64,000 nucleotides of DNA from Mycobacteriales bacterium. Lineage in GTDB: Bacteria; Actinomycetota; Actinomycetes; Mycobacteriales; QHCE01. The DNA lies in assembly GCA_013362805.1 (NCBI GenBank), contig JABFVL010000050.1, positions 61,226-125,225 on the forward strand, read 5' to 3'. The position numbers and the translations under genes were made by a program. The notes below the pieces were generated by a model. That model saw only the letters and a program-made list of their open reading frames with translations. It was not told where the DNA came from and made no database searches. Positions 43,769 to 52,689 of this stretch are shown one piece after another. How positions within the stretch are numbered: the stretch's first letter is position 1; each line of letters opens with the position of its first letter.

Positions 43769-44269
43769 ATGGCTAACTCACAGGCAGAAAGCGCAGATTT
43801 TCTGGCACCGCCAGCGAAGTCGCTACACGTAGAACATCTGTGTGACGTGGTGTTGCCCTTCACTATTCAGCCTCAGGTGTTCGAAACCCCACTCGGAACC
43901 CGCGAAATTATCGTCGCAGATGAAGGCACCGTCATAGGGCCGCGATTGCGCGGCAGCATTTGGCCCGGTTACCACATCGATGGTTTGTGGAGCAGCGATG
44001 GCGTAGGGCAGGGACCCGCATCCGGGATCATCCACACCGAAGACGGCGCAGACATTTTGATGACGGCCGCCGGGAAACTTCCTCCATCGGGGCGAGAGCC
44101 CCAACAAGTAGCCCACACCGAAGAGCACAAAACCTGGATGAATGGCTGGGCGACCACATTTTTTGAGACCGGCGCCGCGAAATACATGTGGCTCAACTCA
44201 ACAGTGGCCGTTATGCAAGTCGGCTTCATTCGTTCTGAATACTTTCTGCGAATTTTCCGACTTCCGTAA
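43769..44269 (+). CDS. DUF3237-like protein, tandem copy 2
   Basis: A 166-residue paralogue of the preceding gene, same length without gaps. Differences cluster in the stretch after HTEDGAD (about residues 95-120), while the N-terminal ESADFLAPPA and the C-terminal WLNSTVAVMQVGFI are conserved. Function unknown; DUF3237 members have been noted near oxidoreductases, but none is adjacent here. The ATG again lacks a ribosome site. Confidence 0.85.
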   Translation: MANSQAESADFLAPPAKSLHVEHLCDVVLPFTIQPQVFETPLGTREIIVADEGTVIGPRLRGSIWPGYHIDGLWSSDGVGQGPASGIIHTEDGADILMTAAGKLPPSGREPQQVAHTEEHKTWMNGWATTFFETGAAKYMWLNSTVAVMQVGFIRSEYFLRIFRLP

Positions 44270-44319
44270 ACACCTCACGTCAAATCGATACGCTGCCTGC
44301 GCATCAAAAGGGGGTAGCG

Positions 44320-44811
44320 ATGGAATGGTTGGCGGCCGTTGGAGCCGTTGTCGGTGGAGCGATCGGCATCGTGGCGACACTATTAGCTGATCAGCTGCAA
44401 TGGCGACGAGCGCGAGGAACCGAGCGGGAGCAAAATCTGCGCGATATGTACGCCGAGTTTCTGACCGCGCTCACCAAAACAAGTGGCATGCTACGCGCCG
44501 CCGTCCTTGCCCATAGCGGACCGGCAAACACTTTGGATGCCGCGGTGACCGGCATTTTTCGCGAATCTGGCATCTACGAAGTTCGCTATCGACTCTCGCT
44601 AGTAGCACCCGTACGGATCGCGCGGGCCGGTGAAGCGACCTTCGCCGCCCTCCGTCACGCGCGAGACGAGCTGCGCGCGGGCCACGGATTATGTTCTCCC
44701 GAATACGAGGAAAAATGGCAGATATATCGTGCACGAATGCATGAGCTGCGTGATCTCATGCGGGTGGAGCTCGGCGTGCCGCCTCTGGGCGACGGCGAAT
44801 TCGAAGCTTGA
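44320..44811 (+). CDS. Hypothetical membrane-anchored protein, 163 aa
   Basis: I do not recognise the family. Residues 4-24 (WLAAVGAVVGGAIGIVATLLA) form a Gly/Ala-rich membrane segment; the rest is a helical, charged cytoplasmic domain with RDMYAEFLTALTKTSG and RHARDELRAGH. Proteins with this layout (short N-terminal anchor, helical bundle of about 130 residues) are common orphan genes in actinobacteria. AGGGGGTAGCG precedes the ATG. It lies 50 bp after the second DUF3237 gene and is convergent with the coiled-coil gene. Confidence 0.75.
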   Translation: MEWLAAVGAVVGGAIGIVATLLADQLQWRRARGTEREQNLRDMYAEFLTALTKTSGMLRAAVLAHSGPANTLDAAVTGIFRESGIYEVRYRLSLVAPVRIARAGEATFAALRHARDELRAGHGLCSPEYEEKWQIYRARMHELRDLMRVELGVPPLGDGEFEA

Positions 44812-44822
44812 GAGCTGGGTTG

Positions 44823-45965
44823 TTACCCAGCGGAAGAAGCTGACTTCACGCTTTCTATTTCCTGGCGAAGCAGCCGGATTTCTACCTCATGCTGATCAGC
44901 CATCCGCTCAGCGGCTCGGGCCGCGGCAAGCGCCGCCGAACGCTCAGCTTTGAGTTCGGTCATGCGCTCATCAAAGGTGCTGCGCTGGTCGGCGAGCCTA
45001 GCGAGCGCGTGCTCTCGCTCCGCTTCCCGCTCGCGTTGAATATTCGCACACTCAATCGTGATCTGGTCAACGGCGGAACGCGCTTGGCTCACCTCGTGAC
45101 GCACGTTCAACAGCTCGCCTTCGTGCGCCGTCTTCAGAGACGCGATCTGTTCGGTAAGTTGTGCCGCCGCTTGCTCCACTTCCTGAACTCGTTCGTTGGC
45201 TTTTTCAGCATCTTGCTGGGCGAGCCGCACTCGTTGCTGTTCGCGCTCTAGCTCGGTATGCAGCTGGGTTGAGGTGGCGGCGAGTTCTTCGCATTGAGCG
45301 CGCAGTTCGTCGACGGATTTTTGGGCGGCATCCCGCTCGGCGCGCGCGGCGGTGGTTTCGTCGACGGCCTGCATCGCGGCCGCATGGGCGTTGTGAGCCT
45401 CGTCTTCGGCGGCGAGCAGCGCAGCGGCAAGCCTGTCGCGTTCTTGTTCAGTGCCCTCGAGTTGCGCGAGCAGCGCGTCACGTTGCTCGTTGCTGGTTTG
45501 CAGCTCGGCCGTGACGGCTTCGCGTTGATGTTCCGCTTGCGCGGTGGCGGCGCGCATTGTGCGAACCGCGTTCTCAGCGTCCACGGCCCGGGCCGTAGCT
45601 GTGGCGATAGCAGCGTCCGCTTGTGCGCGCACGCCGGTAATTTCCGCCGACACGGCAGCCGCATCGCTGGCATGCGCCAAATCTTGCAGAATGCGCTCCC
45701 CTAGTTCTTGCAGGGTAAGCGCGGATTCGGCCAATCTGGTGATGTTGTTGTCGAGTCTGGCGCCCATGTTGGACAGATCGGGCCCTTGCTCAGGCGCGGG
45801 CGGGGCAACCTGCCGTAGGGCGCGGCGTCGACGTTCAGCAAAGGCGGAAGTGCGGTTGTGGTCAGGACTCGCGCAATAGGACGGTGCCCGACCGGGGCCA
45901 GTTGCTGGTGCGGGTTCTTGCACGCATCCTGGATATTGGCAACGGTTCTTTTCGCTGGTTTCCAC
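44823..45965 (-). CDS. Long coiled-coil protein with N-terminal CxxxxC zinc-finger-like motif
   Basis: A 380-residue protein. Residues 8-36 hold RCQYPGCVQEP and PSYCASPDHNRT, a possible Cys/His metal site like the short zinc fingers of actinobacterial DNA-associated proteins. From about 70 to the end it is an almost uninterrupted Ala/Glu/Gln-rich coiled coil (SMC or KfrA-like in appearance). No ATPase or membrane segment. A structural or nucleoid-associated role is possible but not shown. It is the only gene between the two-component operon and the convergent hypothetical gene. Confidence 0.8.
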   Translation of the reverse strand: METSEKNRCQYPGCVQEPAPATGPGRAPSYCASPDHNRTSAFAERRRRALRQVAPPAPEQGPDLSNMGARLDNNITRLAESALTLQELGERILQDLAHASDAAAVSAEITGVRAQADAAIATATARAVDAENAVRTMRAATAQAEHQREAVTAELQTSNEQRDALLAQLEGTEQERDRLAAALLAAEDEAHNAHAAAMQAVDETTAARAERDAAQKSVDELRAQCEELAATSTQLHTELEREQQRVRLAQQDAEKANERVQEVEQAAAQLTEQIASLKTAHEGELLNVRHEVSQARSAVDQITIECANIQREREAEREHALARLADQRSTFDERMTELKAERSAALAAARAAERMADQHEVEIRLLRQEIESVKSASSAG

Positions 45966-45994
45966 GGGTGAATCCTAGAACTTCGCGCTGGCAC

Positions 45995-46660
45995 TTAGGG
46001 GTAGCGCACTTCGACATCGCCGCCGCCAGTGCGGGCGACAATGCTTCGCCCAGAATTCGCGTCCTCGGTGACGCTTACCCGGTTGTCTCCACGTTGGCCC
46101 TGTGATTGCACGGTGTAGCTGTCGCCAAGCGGAACAACGACGTTTACGTCCCCATCGGCAGTGACAGCTCGCACTTGCTCTGGCGGGTCGGAATAACTGA
46201 TCCGCACGTCGCCGTTACCCGTTTCGATGTCGGCGTGCGAGGACGCCATCTCTGTCACATTGATATCTCCGCCTTTGCTATGTGCGAAGATCTGCACTCC
46301 GGCGGGCACGGTGATGGTGTAGTCGATGCCGCATTCTCTCGGGCCGATGCAGTGTTTACCGACAATGCGAAGCGTGGTGCCTTCCCAGATAGCCTGGGCG
46401 CTTGGTCGTGAATCGCCCGCCCAACGAATGTGCTGTTCAACACTGGCGCGATTTTCTGGGCCAGCGATGATAGTGATGTTTCCACCAGTGGAGTCGATTT
46501 CGAGTCGTTCAATGGCACGTTCATAGTTTTGTCGCTGTGTCTGGTCTTCGTTTGGGGCGTTGAACCATAGGCCGGTCCACAGGCCGCCGATCCCGGCCAC
46601 GATGGCCAGCACGGCGAAGATGCCACCTAGGCTGATCCACGCTGTGCGGCTGCCGTTCAC
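45995..46660 (-). CDS. DUF4097-type beta-helix protein, membrane-anchored
   Basis: A 221-residue protein with one N-terminal membrane segment (about 10-30) and an extracytoplasmic DUF4097 (putative adhesin) domain: repeated short strands such as GGNITIIAG, GGDINVTEMASSHADIETGNG and DGDVNVVVPLGDS, ending GGGDVEVRYP. Such proteins are often encoded next to two-component systems and anti-sigma or Lia-like stress genes. It overlaps the response-regulator gene by 4 bp and so belongs to that operon; it may modulate or respond to the sensor kinase. Confidence 0.87.
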   Translation of the reverse strand: MNGSRTAWISLGGIFAVLAIVAGIGGLWTGLWFNAPNEDQTQRQNYERAIERLEIDSTGGNITIIAGPENRASVEQHIRWAGDSRPSAQAIWEGTTLRIVGKHCIGPRECGIDYTITVPAGVQIFAHSKGGDINVTEMASSHADIETGNGDVRISYSDPPEQVRAVTADGDVNVVVPLGDSYTVQSQGQRGDNRVSVTEDANSGRSIVARTGGGDVEVRYP

Positions 46661-47301
46661 AGGGTCTCCTTGAGAAAATGCAGCACGGCCAACACTCGAC
46701 GGTGGTCATCGCTGTTGGTGAGCCCAAGTTTGGTGAAGATGTTGTTGACGTGCTTGGCAACGGCGCTTTCGCTGACGAACAGCGCGGAGGCAATGTTGCC
46801 ATTGGAGCGACCTTCTGCCATGAGCTGCAACACGTCGCGTTCGCGTGGCGTGAGGGCATCCAGCGGGTCATTGCGGTGCCGAACCATCAATTGGGATACC
46901 ACCTCAGGGTCCAGGGCGGTGCCGCCAGCGGCAACCCGATTGAGCGCTTCCAGGAATTCGGCAACGTCAGCAACTCGTTCTTTCAAGAGGTAACCAACGC
47001 CACGGTTGTCGCCTGACAGCAGATCTGTGGCATAGCGCTCTTCCACGTACTGCGAGAGCACAAGAACGGCGATGTGGGGCCATTGGCGGCGCGCGACAAG
47101 CGCGGCGCGCAGGCCTTCGTCGGTGTGAGTGGGTGGCATCCGTACATCTACCAGCGCGAGGTCGGGTTGATGCTTTTCCAGGGCTTTGAGCAGTGCGTCG
47201 GCGTCGTGGACGGCTTCAACGACATCGATCTTGTTGACTTCCAGGAGCCTGACTAGACCTTCTCGGAGCAGAACTGAGTCTTCGGCGATAACTATGCGCA
47301 T
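46657..47301 (-). CDS. NarL/FixJ-family response regulator
   Basis: A 214-residue response regulator. The receiver domain starts MRIVIAEDSVLLREGL with phospho-acceptor Asp52 in LALVDVRMPP; the C-terminal LuxR HTH (about 145-205) reads LTPRERDVLQLMAEGRSNGN and then SESAVAKHVNNIFTKLGL. It overlaps the kinase gene by 10 bp and the DUF4097 gene by 4 bp. Cognate of the adjacent kinase. A candidate target is the divergent MMPL transporter gene beyond the kinase. Confidence 0.95.
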   Translation of the reverse strand: MRIVIAEDSVLLREGLVRLLEVNKIDVVEAVHDADALLKALEKHQPDLALVDVRMPPTHTDEGLRAALVARRQWPHIAVLVLSQYVEERYATDLLSGDNRGVGYLLKERVADVAEFLEALNRVAAGGTALDPEVVSQLMVRHRNDPLDALTPRERDVLQLMAEGRSNGNIASALFVSESAVAKHVNNIFTKLGLTNSDDHRRVLAVLHFLKETL

Positions 47302-48557
47302 GGCAACTCCGCTTCGATCGTGGTTGGCCCCCCGATGGGGCTCTCCAAATGCAGTGTTCCGTCAACGGAGGCGACTCGCTGGGCGAGTCCAAGTAGGCCG
47401 GTGCCTTGGGTTGGGCTGGCACCGCCTTGGCCATCGTCGTGGATTTGGATGTGCAGAAAGTCGCCTCGCCGGATGACGTCGACTGAGGCGCGAGTCGCAC
47501 GGGCGTGTTTGGCGATGTTAGTAAGGGCTTCGGAGACGACGAAGTATGCGACCGCTTCGATGGTGGATGAGGGCCGTTTCTCAACATTGACGGTGAGCTG
47601 CACTGGCACAGGGGAACGAGCCGCGATGCCCGATAGTGCGGCGTCGAGCCCCCTGTCGTTCAGCACAGCGGGGTGAAGTCCACGAACGAAGTCACGCATT
47701 TCAACGAGTGCTTGTTTGGCTTCTTCGTGCGCTTCTTCGATAGCTTTACGGGCTTCCGGTGGAGCATCGCTCATGCTGGCCCGGGAGATACCAAGGTTCA
47801 TCGCCAGTGATACCAGGCGTTGTTGGGCGCCGTCGTGAAGGTCGCGTTCGATGCGTCGGCGTTCAGCGTCGGCGGCATCTACAACCGCTGCCCGACTTTC
47901 GGTGAGGGTATCGACGCGTTGAGCTAGTTCTTTTTCTTTGCTGGGGGCGAGCATTCCTTTAGCGATGCCTAGTTCTAGTGCGGCGGCACCTCGGGCGATC
48001 CAGGGCGCGGCGAGCAGGAAAATAAGTCCGAAGGTGGTGTACATGCCGAGAATTTTTGGGCTGTGAACATCCCACCCGAATTGCCCCTTTTCGGGTAGCA
48101 GCCAGCCGTGGGCGAATATCGTGCTGTAGGTCAGTCCGATGCACCAGAAAGTGACGACAAAGGTAAAGGTCACACAGCTAATCAGCAGATTCACGAAGAA
48201 ATGAAACACGACCTGGCTCCAACTGGATCCTTGGCCCGCCTCAGCCAGAGCCCGCCGGCTATAGGTCTGGCGTTCGGGGCGGGGAAACTCACCCAACCGC
48301 ACATCCATAAATGCGGCGAACCGCGATCGTTGCCAACGGGTGAGCATGCGGGAGGCCGCGAAAAGCGCACCAAGCATGAATGGCAGCGTCACCACCAGCA
48401 CGGCGGTTCCCCATAGGAGGGCAAACATCATCAAGATGATGTAAAAGCTCAGGGCGGCCACCGGTAGACCGGACAGAACGCAAATCGTGCTGAGCCACGT
48501 GCGCTTTGCCCACAGCGCGTGAAACACGATCGGCGCGCGCCGCCTGTTGGTCTTCAT
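47292..48557 (-). CDS. Sensor histidine kinase, NarL-partner type
   Basis: A 421-residue membrane kinase. Four or more membrane segments in residues 20-215 form a putative sensor domain with short loops, followed by a coiled coil, the dimerisation/phosphoacceptor motif ERRRIERDLHDGAQQRLVS (His in DLHDG) and a HATPase with VVSEALTNIAKHARA, HDDGQGG and GTGLLGLAQRV. Kinases with membrane-embedded sensors often detect envelope stress. It starts 75 bp from the divergent MMPL gene. Confidence 0.94.
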   Translation of the reverse strand: MKTNRRRAPIVFHALWAKRTWLSTICVLSGLPVAALSFYIILMMFALLWGTAVLVVTLPFMLGALFAASRMLTRWQRSRFAAFMDVRLGEFPRPERQTYSRRALAEAGQGSSWSQVVFHFFVNLLISCVTFTFVVTFWCIGLTYSTIFAHGWLLPEKGQFGWDVHSPKILGMYTTFGLIFLLAAPWIARGAAALELGIAKGMLAPSKEKELAQRVDTLTESRAAVVDAADAERRRIERDLHDGAQQRLVSLAMNLGISRASMSDAPPEARKAIEEAHEEAKQALVEMRDFVRGLHPAVLNDRGLDAALSGIAARSPVPVQLTVNVEKRPSSTIEAVAYFVVSEALTNIAKHARATRASVDVIRRGDFLHIQIHDDGQGGASPTQGTGLLGLAQRVASVDGTLHLESPIGGPTTIEAELPCA

Positions 48558-48632
48558 GTGTTCACCGTATGCAACGACATCCGCGGGCTGCCATGCAGCT
48601 AGCGCCCTTACCTACCTGTACCTAGCACCACC

Positions 48633-50906
48633 ATGAAATCGGTAATTCTCGCTACCGACTTTGCCCGGCTCGCCCGCCAGGCTATTGACATGACTACTCG
48701 CATCGGAAAGTTTTGCTACCGCAACCGCTGGTGGGTTTTGCTCACCTGGTTACTGGCGGTAGTGATCGGCGGCGTGGCGGCCGGTCCTCTCTTTGACGGC
48801 ATGGTGTTGGACGAAAAGTCCAACGGTTGGGAATCATCTCAAGCCCAACGCGTACTTGATGATTCATCTGACAAAGGACAAGAGCTTGTCGCCCTAGTCA
48901 AAGGCGCATCTCCCGAAACGTCAACGAACGCAGTAATACTGCAACAGGTCAGCGCCGAAGTAGAAAAAATCGACGGCGTACAAAAAGTAGACCCACCTCA
49001 GCGGGCACCAAACAACGACAGTTTCATCCTCAACGTCACCTTTGACCGCCTTCCGGAAAATGCGAGTGAAGCCCAAGAGACCAAAGCTGATGAAACCTTG
49101 GAAACCGTTTCGCAGAAAGTGCAACAACTCGAACAACGTCTCCCCGGTGCATCGATCACACTCGGTGGCAGCGCCGTACTGGAAAAAGAGATCAATGAAC
49201 AAATCGGCACAGACCTGAAGAACGCCGAAGTGTTCTCGCTGCCCGTCACCGCGATCGTGCTGGTGTTCATCTTCGGTGGAGTCGTTGCCGCCGGCGTGCC
49301 GCTGCTCGCTACCCTCGTGACCGTCGTCGGCTCCTTCGCTGTCCTCTACGGATTTTCACAATTTCTCGACATCTTCCCCGACACGATGACCATCGTGAGC
49401 ATGCTTGGCCTAGGTCTTTCCATCGACTACGGCCTACTTCTTGTCGCTCGTTACCGTGAAGAACTAGCTAAACGCACCAACTGGGCACCAGGCGCCACCC
49501 GCGACATCACCGCGCAGGATCGCTACGAAGCGATCGGCGTCACATGGGCAACCGCTGGTCGCACCATTTTGTTCAGCGCGCTCACTGTCGCCGTCGCCTT
49601 GTGCGGACTGTTGTTCATCGACATGCCTAGGCTCCAGGCCATTGGCGCCTCTGGTATCGCCACCGCTTTGGCCGCGATGATCACCTCACTGACTTTCACC
49701 GCGGTCTTGTTGCGCCTGTTCGGTAAACGAATCAAGCCCTCAAAGAGGCAGATCAAAAAGGCCGCGGCCGCTGCGCACAGTGGCGGTGAAATCGAACGAG
49801 GATTCTTCGCTCGACTCGCCCGGATCACCCAGCGACGCCCGCTCGCCGTCACTCTCATCACGGTTGTAATCCTCGTCGGTGCGGCCGCACCTGTTCTTTT
49901 CACCACCTACAAAATGCCAGGGCTTGAGGGTTTGCCTAGTTCCTTGCCCTCGGTGAACGTGGCCAAAGAGCTGGACCGCGAATACAAGAGGGCCGAGGAT
50001 CCAGCGGTGATTGTTGTCGCCAGAACCTCACCCGAGATACTCGATAAGTGGGCAGTCGGCTGGAAAAACGACAGCAAGGTCGAAACCGTTGAGCCAGCCG
50101 AGCTTGTGGGCGACAACCTGTCAACCGTGGCATTCCGCGTGAACGGTGATCCGCAAGGGCAAGAAGCTCGCGAGCTTGTGAAATTGCTCCGCGAAGACAG
50201 GCCTACCGGACAATCGTGGGTGGCAGGGGATGCGGCATTCATGGAAGACCTCATGACCGACTTGAAAGCTAGCTTGCCCTGGGCAATTGGGGTAACCGCC
50301 CTTGGAATGATCGTGCTGCTCTTCCTGCTCAGCGGCTCACTGGTGATTCCCTTCAAAGCCATCGCCATGTCGGTCGTCTCTCTAGGGGCATCCTTCGGTG
50401 TACTGGTCGCGGTCTTCGACTACGGCTGGGGCTCAGAAATTCTGGACACCAATGTGGTCGGCGGGATGAGCCCCATAACTATGGTCGTGATCTTCGCCCT
50501 GGCGATGGCATTGTCGATGGACTACGAAGTGTTCCTGCTGAGCCGCATCAAAGAAGAAGTCGACGCCGGCATCCCGACGCATATCGCGGTGCGGCACGGA
50601 CTACAGCGCAGCGGCAAAATCATCACCGCGGCAGCACTGCTAATGATGATCGTCTTCGCCGGGTTTATTGCCGGAAAGCTGTTCGAAGTTGAGTCGGCGG
50701 GCGTTGGGCTGCTGGTCGCCGTACTTGTTGACGCCACTCTGGTGCGCTGTGTCCTACTTCCAGCGACAATGACGCTGTTGGGGCACCGCAACTGGTGGGC
50801 ACCCGCGCCACTCAAGCGCTTGCACGCCAAGTTCGGAATCTCCGAACACCAAGCGAACCCAGCGCCAGTGACCGAGCCGCAGCGAGAGTACGTTCACGTC
50901 CGATAA
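48633..50906 (+). CDS. MMPL family (RND-type) transporter
   Basis: A 757-residue membrane transporter with the 12-helix MMPL architecture: helix 1 near residue 35, an extracytoplasmic domain (about 60-190), helices 2-6, a second extracytoplasmic domain (about 430-540) and helices 8-12. The proton-relay Asp-Tyr pairs are visible in LGLSIDYGLLL and LSMDYEVFLLSRIKEE. MMPL proteins export lipids or small molecules across the actinobacterial membrane; the cargo here is unknown. ATG 48633 and ATG 48690 (MTTRIGKF) are both possible starts. Divergent from the two-component operon and followed by a strong terminator. Confidence 0.92.
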   Translation: MKSVILATDFARLARQAIDMTTRIGKFCYRNRWWVLLTWLLAVVIGGVAAGPLFDGMVLDEKSNGWESSQAQRVLDDSSDKGQELVALVKGASPETSTNAVILQQVSAEVEKIDGVQKVDPPQRAPNNDSFILNVTFDRLPENASEAQETKADETLETVSQKVQQLEQRLPGASITLGGSAVLEKEINEQIGTDLKNAEVFSLPVTAIVLVFIFGGVVAAGVPLLATLVTVVGSFAVLYGFSQFLDIFPDTMTIVSMLGLGLSIDYGLLLVARYREELAKRTNWAPGATRDITAQDRYEAIGVTWATAGRTILFSALTVAVALCGLLFIDMPRLQAIGASGIATALAAMITSLTFTAVLLRLFGKRIKPSKRQIKKAAAAAHSGGEIERGFFARLARITQRRPLAVTLITVVILVGAAAPVLFTTYKMPGLEGLPSSLPSVNVAKELDREYKRAEDPAVIVVARTSPEILDKWAVGWKNDSKVETVEPAELVGDNLSTVAFRVNGDPQGQEARELVKLLREDRPTGQSWVAGDAAFMEDLMTDLKASLPWAIGVTALGMIVLLFLLSGSLVIPFKAIAMSVVSLGASFGVLVAVFDYGWGSEILDTNVVGGMSPITMVVIFALAMALSMDYEVFLLSRIKEEVDAGIPTHIAVRHGLQRSGKIITAAALLMMIVFAGFIAGKLFEVESAGVGLLVAVLVDATLVRCVLLPATMTLLGHRNWWAPAPLKRLHAKFGISEHQANPAPVTEPQREYVHVR

Positions 50907-50921
50907 GTAGATAATTGACCA

Positions 50922-50953
50922 GGTGGTGGGAGCCCAGTGGGGCTCCCACCACC
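50922..50953 (+). terminator. Strong intrinsic terminator after the MMPL gene
   Basis: A perfect 14-bp GC-rich stem (50922-50935 with 50940-50953), 4-nt loop, followed by CGTTTT; 16 bp after the MMPL stop codon. Confidence 0.9.
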
Positions 50954-51027
50954 CGTTTTACGTGCACTATCAGGGCCCTTAACCCGCCAACGAGCCGCAA
51001 ATTCCTACTTTGTGTAAAGCTAGAGGC

Positions 51028-51510
51028 ATGGACGTGGACCGCATTGCGCTGCCGGGCATCGGCTTGCAACACACTTTCACCACCGAAACAGGTCAGCGGC
51101 TAGGAGTGATCTCGCATCGCTCCGGTCAGCGCGATCTGGTGATATATGACGATGACGACCCCGATACAAGCATCAGCTGTGTGCAAATGACACCAGAGGA
51201 AGCCGACGGGCTCGCTGACTTGCTCGGCACCTCTCACATTGTTGAGCGGCTGGCCGAGCTGGAACGCCAGGTAGACGGCTTGGTCACCGAACAAATTCCG
51301 CTCGGCACGGACTCTCCATTCATCGGCCGAACATTGGGCGACACCGCAACGCGCACCCGAACTGGTTCCTCCATCGTCGCGGTAGTGCGCCAGGGAACTG
51401 TCATCGCCAGTCCACGACCCGATTTTCGCTTTCAAATCGACGACGTAGTGGTGGTAGTGGGAACCCAACACGGCACGGCCGCCGTGGCCCGCATCTTCCG
51501 GGATGGGTGA
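51028..51510 (+). CDS. khtT: KhtT-like regulatory subunit of a K+/H+ antiporter
   Basis: A 160-residue cytoplasmic protein. The N-terminal part (about 1-75) starts MDVDRIALPGIGLQHTF, and the C-terminal TrkA-C (RCK-C) domain (about 85-160) has FIGRTLGDTATRTRTGSSIV and DVVVVVGTQHG. In Bacillus, KhtT binds cyclic di-AMP and controls KhtU. ATG 51028 with AGAGGC upstream is preferred; the frame opens at 51010. It is 6 bp upstream of the antiporter gene. Confidence 0.9.
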   Translation: MDVDRIALPGIGLQHTFTTETGQRLGVISHRSGQRDLVIYDDDDPDTSISCVQMTPEEADGLADLLGTSHIVERLAELERQVDGLVTEQIPLGTDSPFIGRTLGDTATRTRTGSSIVAVVRQGTVIASPRPDFRFQIDDVVVVVGTQHGTAAVARIFRDG

Positions 51511-51516
51511 TGAGGC

Positions 51517-52689
51517 GTGGATTCGCATGCCACTCAACTGCTGATGGAACTAGGCGCGATCATCCTGTGTCTGGGACTGTTGGCAACCGCCGCCTCTAGG
51601 TTTGGGCTCTCCCCTATTCCTTTGTATCTTCTGGGCGGCCTCATTGTCGGCAAGGGCGGTTTTTTGCCGCTGTCCACTAGCGAGGAGTTCATTGAGATTG
51701 GCGCCGAGATCGGCGTCATTTTGTTGCTGCTCACACTGGGTTTGGAGTATTCGGCTAGCGAGCTGGTGACTAACTTGCGCAGGTCCGCCTTGGGGGGCTT
51801 GCTCGACATTGTGCTCAATGCTGCCCCTGGCGTCGCGGCCGCGTTCCTGCTTGGCTGGGGCCCGGTGGCGGCGATCGCGATGGGCGGCATTACCTACGCC
51901 ACATCCTCCGGTATCACCGCGAAAGTGCTCGGCGACCTGGGTTGGTTGGGTAACCGCGAAACGCCCGTGGTGCTCTCACTGCTGGTGATGGAAGACCTCA
52001 CCATGGCCCTGTATTTGCCGATACTGACGGCGGTACTAGCCGGTGTCGGCATTCTCGGTGGCTCGTTGACTCTCATGATCGCCATCGCCACGGTCAGCAT
52101 TGTGCTGTTGATCGCGCTCCGCTTTGGCCGGTTCGTGGAGATGTTTATCTCCAGCCCCAACAATGAAGTCCTGCTTCTGAAAATCTTGGGCATGGCACTG
52201 TTGGTCGCAGGTGTCGCACAGCAGCTCCAAGTATCAGCGGCAGTAGGTGCCTTCCTGGTCGGTATCGCGTTGTCCGGGCAACTGGCCCATACTGCGCATG
52301 AGCTTTTGACGCCCTTGCGTGACCTTTTCGCGGCGGTCTTTTTCGTGTTCTTCGGTCTCCAGACAGATCCAGCTAAGCTGCCACCCGTGTTGTGGGTGGC
52401 AGCGTTGCTAGTGGTAACTGGCATAGCGACGAAATATGCCACCGGCTGGTTCGCGGCGCGCAAAGCTGGGATCGGACCATCTGGGCGGATGCGCGCCGGC
52501 ATCGCGATGATTCCGCGCGGGGAGTTCAACATCGTCATCGCCGGGCTTGCTGTTGCCGCGGGTGTTGACTCCCAGTTGGGCCCGCTCGCGGCGGCTTATG
52601 TATTGATGCTGGCGATTGTGGGGCCGGTAGCCGCCCGGTTGGCCGGGCCGTTGATTCGTCGCCGCAGGCGCATTCGAGCCGCCACCTAG
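51517..52689 (+). CDS. khtU: Cation:proton antiporter (KhtU/KefB-like, CPA2)
   Basis: A 390-residue antiporter of the CPA2 family with about twelve membrane helices; family helices [32 protein letters not shown] and [15 protein letters not shown] and the C-terminal [20 protein letters not shown] stretch are seen. KhtU exchanges K+ for H+ under KhtT control. No C-terminal TrkA-N domain is present, in keeping with a separate regulatory subunit. The start is GTG 51517. The 3' end overlaps the convergent cds1 gene by 4 bp. Confidence 0.92.
   Translation: MDSHATQLLMELGAIILCLGLLATAASRFGLSPIPLYLLGGLIVGKGGFLPLSTSEEFIEIGAEIGVILLLLTLGLEYSASELVTNLRRSALGGLLDIVLNAAPGVAAAFLLGWGPVAAIAMGGITYATSSGITAKVLGDLGWLGNRETPVVLSLLVMEDLTMALYLPILTAVLAGVGILGGSLTLMIAIATVSIVLLIALRFGRFVEMFISSPNNEVLLLKILGMALLVAGVAQQLQVSAAVGAFLVGIALSGQLAHTAHELLTPLRDLFAAVFFVFFGLQTDPAKLPPVLWVAALLVVTGIATKYATGWFAARKAGIGPSGRMRAGIAMIPRGEFNIVIAGLAVAAGVDSQLGPLAAAYVLMLAIVGPVAARLAGPLIRRRRRIRAAT

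Noticed and set aside
44823..45965. Assignment of the coiled-coil protein as an SMC or chromosome-partition ATPase
   Set aside because: There is no Walker A, Walker B or hinge domain; the likeness is only the coiled-coil composition.
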